IMG/VR virus record: IMGVR_UViG_3300030380_004378
Coordinates: 1-47,411 of that record
From: a virus
DNA length: 47,411 nucleotides
Reading direction: 5' to 3' (one strand)
Shown: in pieces, positions 45,245-47,411 of the stretch
How positions within the stretch are numbered: position 1 is the stretch's first letter
Layout: the number at the start of each line of letters is the position of its first letter
Notes under the pieces: generated by a model
Told to the model about the DNA's origin: nothing
The model's database searches: none
The model's input: only the letters and a program-made list of their open reading frames with translations
Made by a program: the position numbers and the translations under genes

Positions 45245-46137
45245 TAAATGATTCTTGTTTTCTCGTGACCGACTCGAATTCTTGGATCGCACCAGATCTC
45301 GAATCCTGCTTCTTTTGCATCGAGACAGAATGAGACATCCTCACCGCACATATCCTGAACCTCTCCTGATTCAAATATCTGCATCTTTGGAGCAAACCAA
45401 GGATAAGGTAAACCTTCACTCTCGAATACTCCATTCTTAATCAGTAACCAACCAAAACCTGTATAGTCTACAGTGAAAGGTTTCTTTCTCTTACTGATAC
45501 TTTCTATGGTTTCATGATTCATTACACCACCATTGGTTCTGAAGTCATCTTCATCTAACCAGTGAGCAACGGAAGTTGTTTTTCCATCTTCGGTGCAATA
45601 CCATCCAGCAACAATTTGCTTTTCCTTCGATTGATCCACAATTAACTTGTAACCTGCAAGTTTTGTAGCATCACTTCCATCCTTATTCTTTACGACTTCT
45701 CCCTTCTCATTCTTCATTGGTTCGAGCACTTCTTCCTTTGTAACAGCATCTGCTGGAATTGCATTCAGCACTAACTGATAGAACTTCTCTGTGTTGAATA
45801 CAATATCTGAGTCAATCCAGACCTGATAATCATATTTGAGTTTACCATCCCAAGGTAACTGATTTGGTCCTCTTAATACATTCGCTCCAAGACATTTGCA
45901 TCTTGCAAAGTTTACCATCGAAGAATAATCCTGAGATATCTGAATTGCTGCTCCGTTCTGCACTAGATCAAATGATAGTGATACAAAACTCTTCAGAAAA
46001 TTATAAGATACTCCACGACCTGGTAAACAAAATACAAAAGTCTTTCCACGAACTAACTGTCTTGCTAAATTATAATCCCACTCAGGTGCTTTCTTTGCTA
46101 CTGGTGACTTTGCTTTAACTGTAAATCCTTTCGCCAT
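45244..46137 (-). CDS. Glycosyltransferase-like protein (GT-A fold)
   Basis: A 297-residue protein. The segment YDYQVWIDSDIVFNTEKFYQ contains a DxD motif (D109-D111) of the type that binds the divalent metal and sugar-nucleotide, after a Rossmann-like N-terminal part (KTFVFCLPGRGVSYNFLKSF, about 32-51). The C-terminal part has MCGEDVSFCLDAKEAGFEIW, CDPRIRVGHEK, which resembles the GED/H region of GT2-like enzymes. About residues 125-190 include a low-complexity insertion (KNEKGEVVKNKDGSDATKLA). Substrate unknown; it could modify virion proteins or host surface glycans. A near-consensus sigma70 promoter is immediately upstream. Confidence 0.85.
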   Translation of the reverse strand: MAKGFTVKAKSPVAKKAPEWDYNLARQLVRGKTFVFCLPGRGVSYNFLKSFVSLSFDLVQNGAAIQISQDYSSMVNFARCKCLGANVLRGPNQLPWDGKLKYDYQVWIDSDIVFNTEKFYQLVLNAIPADAVTKEEVLEPMKNEKGEVVKNKDGSDATKLAGYKLIVDQSKEKQIVAGWYCTEDGKTTSVAHWLDEDDFRTNGGVMNHETIESISKRKKPFTVDYTGFGWLLIKNGVFESEGLPYPWFAPKMQIFESGEVQDMCGEDVSFCLDAKEAGFEIWCDPRIRVGHEKTRII

Positions 46138-46159
46138 AATGTGTTGTAATTACATTCAT

Positions 46160-46188
46160 ATCATACTGTAATTTATACACTTTGTCAA
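46160..46188 (-). promoter_or_regulatory. Sigma70-type promoter for the glycosyltransferase-like cluster
   Basis: On the minus strand: -35 TTGACA (46188-46183, exact consensus), a 17-base spacer, and -10 TATGAT (46165-46160, one base from TATAAT). The start of transcription would be near 46153, about 15 bases before the ATG at 46137. The TGA stop of the upstream 58-codon gene lies inside the -35. A TATAAATT, one base from the late motif, lies within the spacer. Confidence 0.8.
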
Positions 46189-46361
46189 TCTATCTTTTTA
46201 TTGCTTGGTTCGGCAAACAAGAAAGGTTTATAGGATATTAATAACTTCTGTTTTCTACCTGTTATCTTACTTACAGCATCAAAGGTAATATTAAATCTTA
46301 CGTGACGACTCTTGAAGATTACTTTACCAAGTCGAAACTCTTCATTTCTTGGTTCAGTCAT
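46185..46361 (-). CDS. Small hypothetical protein (58 residues)
   Basis: A 58-residue frame from ATG at 46361, overlapping the end of the AbrB-like gene by 8 bases, to a TGA at 46185. Sequence MTEPRNEEFRLGKVIFKSRH, followed by a basic beta-strand-like segment (VRFNITFDAVSKITGRKQKL) and LISYKPFLFAEPSNKKID. It looks soluble and two-stranded. Not recognised. Confidence 0.65.
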   Translation of the reverse strand: MTEPRNEEFRLGKVIFKSRHVRFNITFDAVSKITGRKQKLLISYKPFLFAEPSNKKID

Positions 46362-46566
46362 TTATCTGCTGTATATGAATACCACTATTATCTACATGCC
46401 ATACTAATTCTGTATCCTCATACCAATCAAATTCATTGACCACCCATTCTGGCACTGTGATCTTGTATTCGTTTGTGACTGGATCTGTATTCAATGATAC
46501 TTTAGAATCTTCGTATTTCTTCATAAGGGTCATATTTTTCACTTTTCCAGTATATAGTATATGCAT
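46354..46566 (-). CDS. AbrB/SpoVT-like swapped-hairpin small regulator
   Basis: A 70-residue protein. The C-terminal half, NEYKITVPEWVVNEFDWYED followed by TELVWHVDNSGIHIQQIND, fits the AbrB-type swapped-hairpin pattern: strand, proline-containing loop, short helix, acidic turn and strand. Members are dimeric DNA-binding transition regulators or antitoxins. No partner toxin gene is evident nearby. I keep the first ATG, preceded by GGAG seven bases away; MTLMKKYEDSK (12 residues later) is the alternative. An 8-base inverted repeat lies just upstream. Confidence 0.6.
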   Translation of the reverse strand: MHILYTGKVKNMTLMKKYEDSKVSLNTDPVTNEYKITVPEWVVNEFDWYEDTELVWHVDNSGIHIQQIND

Positions 46567-46595
46567 ACTTTCTCTCCAAATCCTGTGTGGGCATT

Positions 46596-46632
46596 TTTAC
46601 ACACGAAAAAATTTCTGTGCCCCCTGTGTAAA
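46596..46632 (-). promoter_or_regulatory. Inverted repeat upstream of the AbrB-like gene
   Basis: TTTACACA (46596-46603) and TGTGTAAA (46625-46632) form a perfect 8-base inverted repeat with a 21-base middle, ending 30 bases before the ATG at 46566. It may be an operator for the AbrB-like protein or a leader hairpin. Confidence 0.4.
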
Positions 46633-46704
46633 CTCTTTGCGTTTTTCATAGAGAGGTCGATCTGGGTCGTTTATAGCTTAATGGTACCTTGCGTTTTTAT
46701 ATAA

Positions 46705-46724
46705 GGGGGACGGGCGACCCCCCC
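46705..46724 (-). terminator. GC-rich hairpin downstream of the 64-residue gene
   Basis: GGGGG (46705-46709) pairs with the C run at 46718-46724 around a short GC-rich loop. On the minus strand it lies after the stop of the 64-residue gene and before the AbrB-like gene, followed by TTATATAAAAA rather than a pure U tract. It may be a weak terminator; it also resembles the GGGG/CCCC hairpins over two promoters nearby. Confidence 0.4.
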
Positions 46725-46748
46725 ACTGCTCCTCACGCACGAAGAGGG

Positions 46749-46943
46749 TTAGAAGACCCTCTGTCCAAGTGCTGCGGGTCTGTCGCCATACTCACCAGCG
46801 TGGCGACCCCAAGCGTCTAAGGTTTCAGCGTATCCGTAAAGCATGGAAAGGTCTAAACAGATTTCGGTTGCTGCCCAACTGTCAGTCTGTGTATCTGTTT
46901 CCTGTGCTTCGCCAAGTGTGTTATAAGCAGTAGTTGTAAACAT
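46749..46943 (-). CDS. Small hypothetical protein (64 residues)
   Basis: A 64-residue acidic protein, MFTTTAYNTLGEAQETDTQT to PAALGQRVF, with a helical middle (TEICLDLSMLYGYAETLDAW, about residues 26-45). GC content is higher than in the structural genes. A sigma70-type promoter with a hairpin lies 33 bases upstream, so it is likely transcribed early as an independent unit. I recognise only its character as one of many small early genes of marine T4-like phages. Confidence 0.7.
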   Translation of the reverse strand: MFTTTAYNTLGEAQETDTQTDSWAATEICLDLSMLYGYAETLDAWGRHAGEYGDRPAALGQRVF

Positions 46944-46975
46944 ATTCTTAAGGGGTGTTTGTTTGTTATGTACTT

Positions 46976-47004
46976 ATTATAGTCTGGGGTTACGAATTAC
47001 GCAA
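46976..47004 (-). promoter_or_regulatory. Sigma70-type promoter with hairpin for the 64-residue gene
   Basis: On the minus strand: TTGCGT (47004-46999), a 17-base spacer and an exact TATAAT (46981-46976). The -35 is inside an imperfect inverted repeat GGGGTTGCG-TAATT-CGTAACCCC (47008-46986). The same layout precedes the next gene to the right. Confidence 0.72.
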
Positions 47005-47015
47005 CCCCTGAAATG

Positions 47016-47030
47016 TTAAGACTTTCTTAA
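47016..47030 (-). terminator. Short perfect hairpin at the end of the 85-residue gene
   Basis: TTAAGA-CTT-TCTTAA (47016-47030), a perfect 6-base stem with a 3-base loop that includes the TAA stop of the upstream gene (47029-47027). The stem is AT-rich with no U tract, so it may be chance or a weak RNA end. Confidence 0.3.
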
Positions 47031-47284
47031 GCGTAACGACCTGCGGGGTGTGGGTTATCAGGTGTGCAACCGAAAGAAGCAAAGAAACCGTCAAGGGCAT
47101 CTAAGTCTAAATCTGGGTTTGGTAGAAATCCGCATCCGTAGAGGTCAACTCCTCCGATGTGATCGACTCCCCATTCGTTGATTTCATCGCAGAAAGTTTG
47201 GAAGTCTTCGCAAAGGTGGGCAATGTCCAAGAATGATTCTTTCTCTTGGATTCTGTCAATTAGTCTTTGTGTTAATTGGTTCAT
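47027..47284 (-). CDS. Small acidic hypothetical protein (85 residues)
   Basis: I start at MNQLTQRLIDRIQEKESFLD (47284), preceded by AAGGA about nine bases upstream, rather than 54 bases earlier where the frame runs through a promoter. The product has an amphipathic N-terminal helix, a Cys-containing middle (AHLCEDFQTFCDEINEWGVD, about residues 22-41) and an acidic end (NPDLDLDALDGFFASFGCTP). A single-protein early unit; function unknown. Confidence 0.72.
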   Translation of the reverse strand: MNQLTQRLIDRIQEKESFLDIAHLCEDFQTFCDEINEWGVDHIGGVDLYGCGFLPNPDLDLDALDGFFASFGCTPDNPHPAGRYA

Positions 47285-47309
47285 AGGGGAAAATCCTTTA
47301 ACTAATATT

Positions 47310-47338
47310 AGTATAGCGAAGGGGGTGCAATTATGCAA
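47310..47338 (-). promoter_or_regulatory. Sigma70-type promoter with hairpin for the 85-residue gene
   Basis: On the minus strand: TTGCAT (47338-47333), a 17-base spacer and TATACT (47315-47310, one base from TATAAT). The -35 and spacer lie in an inverted repeat GGGGG-TTGCA-TAAT-TGCA-CCCCC. It nearly copies the promoter at 46976-47004. Confidence 0.72.
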
Positions 47339-47349
47339 CCCCCAATATG

Positions 47350-47411
47350 TTAAAAGTTGTTACTGAAAATATAACCGTTAATCTCTGTATAATCATAACT
47401 CAAGTTGTCCC
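47350..47411 (-). CDS. 3' end of a small gene running off the right edge
   Basis: The last 19 codons of an open frame (DNLSYDYTEINGYIFSNNF) end with a TAA at 47350, followed within 12 bases by the promoter of the next gene. Composition is reasonable for a protein, but the fragment is too short to assign a function or to be certain it is coding. Confidence 0.4.
   Translation of the reverse strand, partial: DNLSYDYTEINGYIFSNNF

Noticed and set aside
45244-45292. Earlier start for the 53-residue gene
   Set aside because: The first 16 codons lie in the end of the glycosyltransferase-like gene; the later ATG forms the TAATG overlap seen along the cluster.
47284-47338. Earlier start for the 85-residue gene
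   Set aside because: The extra 18 codons run through a good promoter and hairpin, whereas the later ATG has an AAGGA ribosome site.

Overview
This window is the virion-morphogenesis region of a T4-like myovirus, read almost entirely from the minus strand. Gene order and protein sequences match marine cyanophages (phages of Prochlorococcus or Synechococcus). The AT-rich coding, T4-type late promoters (TATAAATA) and host-type metabolic genes (a NifU-like protein and an AdoMet decarboxylase, speD) fit this. No photosynthesis gene lies in the window, so the host is an inference; a related marine T4-like phage of another host is possible.

Right to left, which is the direction of transcription: (1) 47411-46354 holds small, poorly known genes, two of them behind near-identical sigma70-type promoters that carry a hairpin over the -35 element. 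One encodes an AbrB-like protein. (2) 46361-42953 is a compact, translationally coupled cluster: a glycosyltransferase-like gene, three tiny genes, an acyltransferase-like gene, a conserved hypothetical and speD. It starts at a sigma70 promoter with a perfect TTGACA and 17-bp spacer. (3) 42944-18686 holds the baseplate genes: gp25, gp6, a giant 4280-residue protein, gp8 and a 2465-residue DUF4815-type protein. (4) 18686-12296 holds small structural genes, a fibre-like protein, neck genes gp13 and gp14, the sheath terminator gp15 and small terminase gp16. (5) 12290-7288 holds a 1140-residue mosaic protein and the large terminase gp17, which is broken in two. (6) 7288-6476 holds a previously unlisted 42-codon gene, the NifU-like gene and two small genes. 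(7) 6393-1 holds sheath gp18, tube gp19, portal gp20, prohead core gp67, a small gene at the gp68 position, protease gp21 and the start of scaffold gp22.

The genes jointly build and fill the virion. gp20, gp67, gp21 and gp22 assemble and mature the prohead; gp16 and gp17 package DNA; gp13, gp14 and gp15 join head to tail; gp18 and gp19 form the tail; gp25, gp6, gp8 and the giant proteins form the baseplate. Exact TATAAATA motifs sit before gp25, gp8, a small structural gene, gp67 and gp22, dividing the region into late transcription units.

The most notable points are the gp17 break, which removes the catalytic glutamate of the packaging ATPase, or is an assembly error; the mosaic DUF192-containing protein between gp16 and gp17, whose modules are separated by possible gp21-type cleavage sites; the SpeD domain fused to an unknown N-terminal domain; the spread of one short beta-repeat through several structural proteins; and the paired hairpin promoters at the right end.
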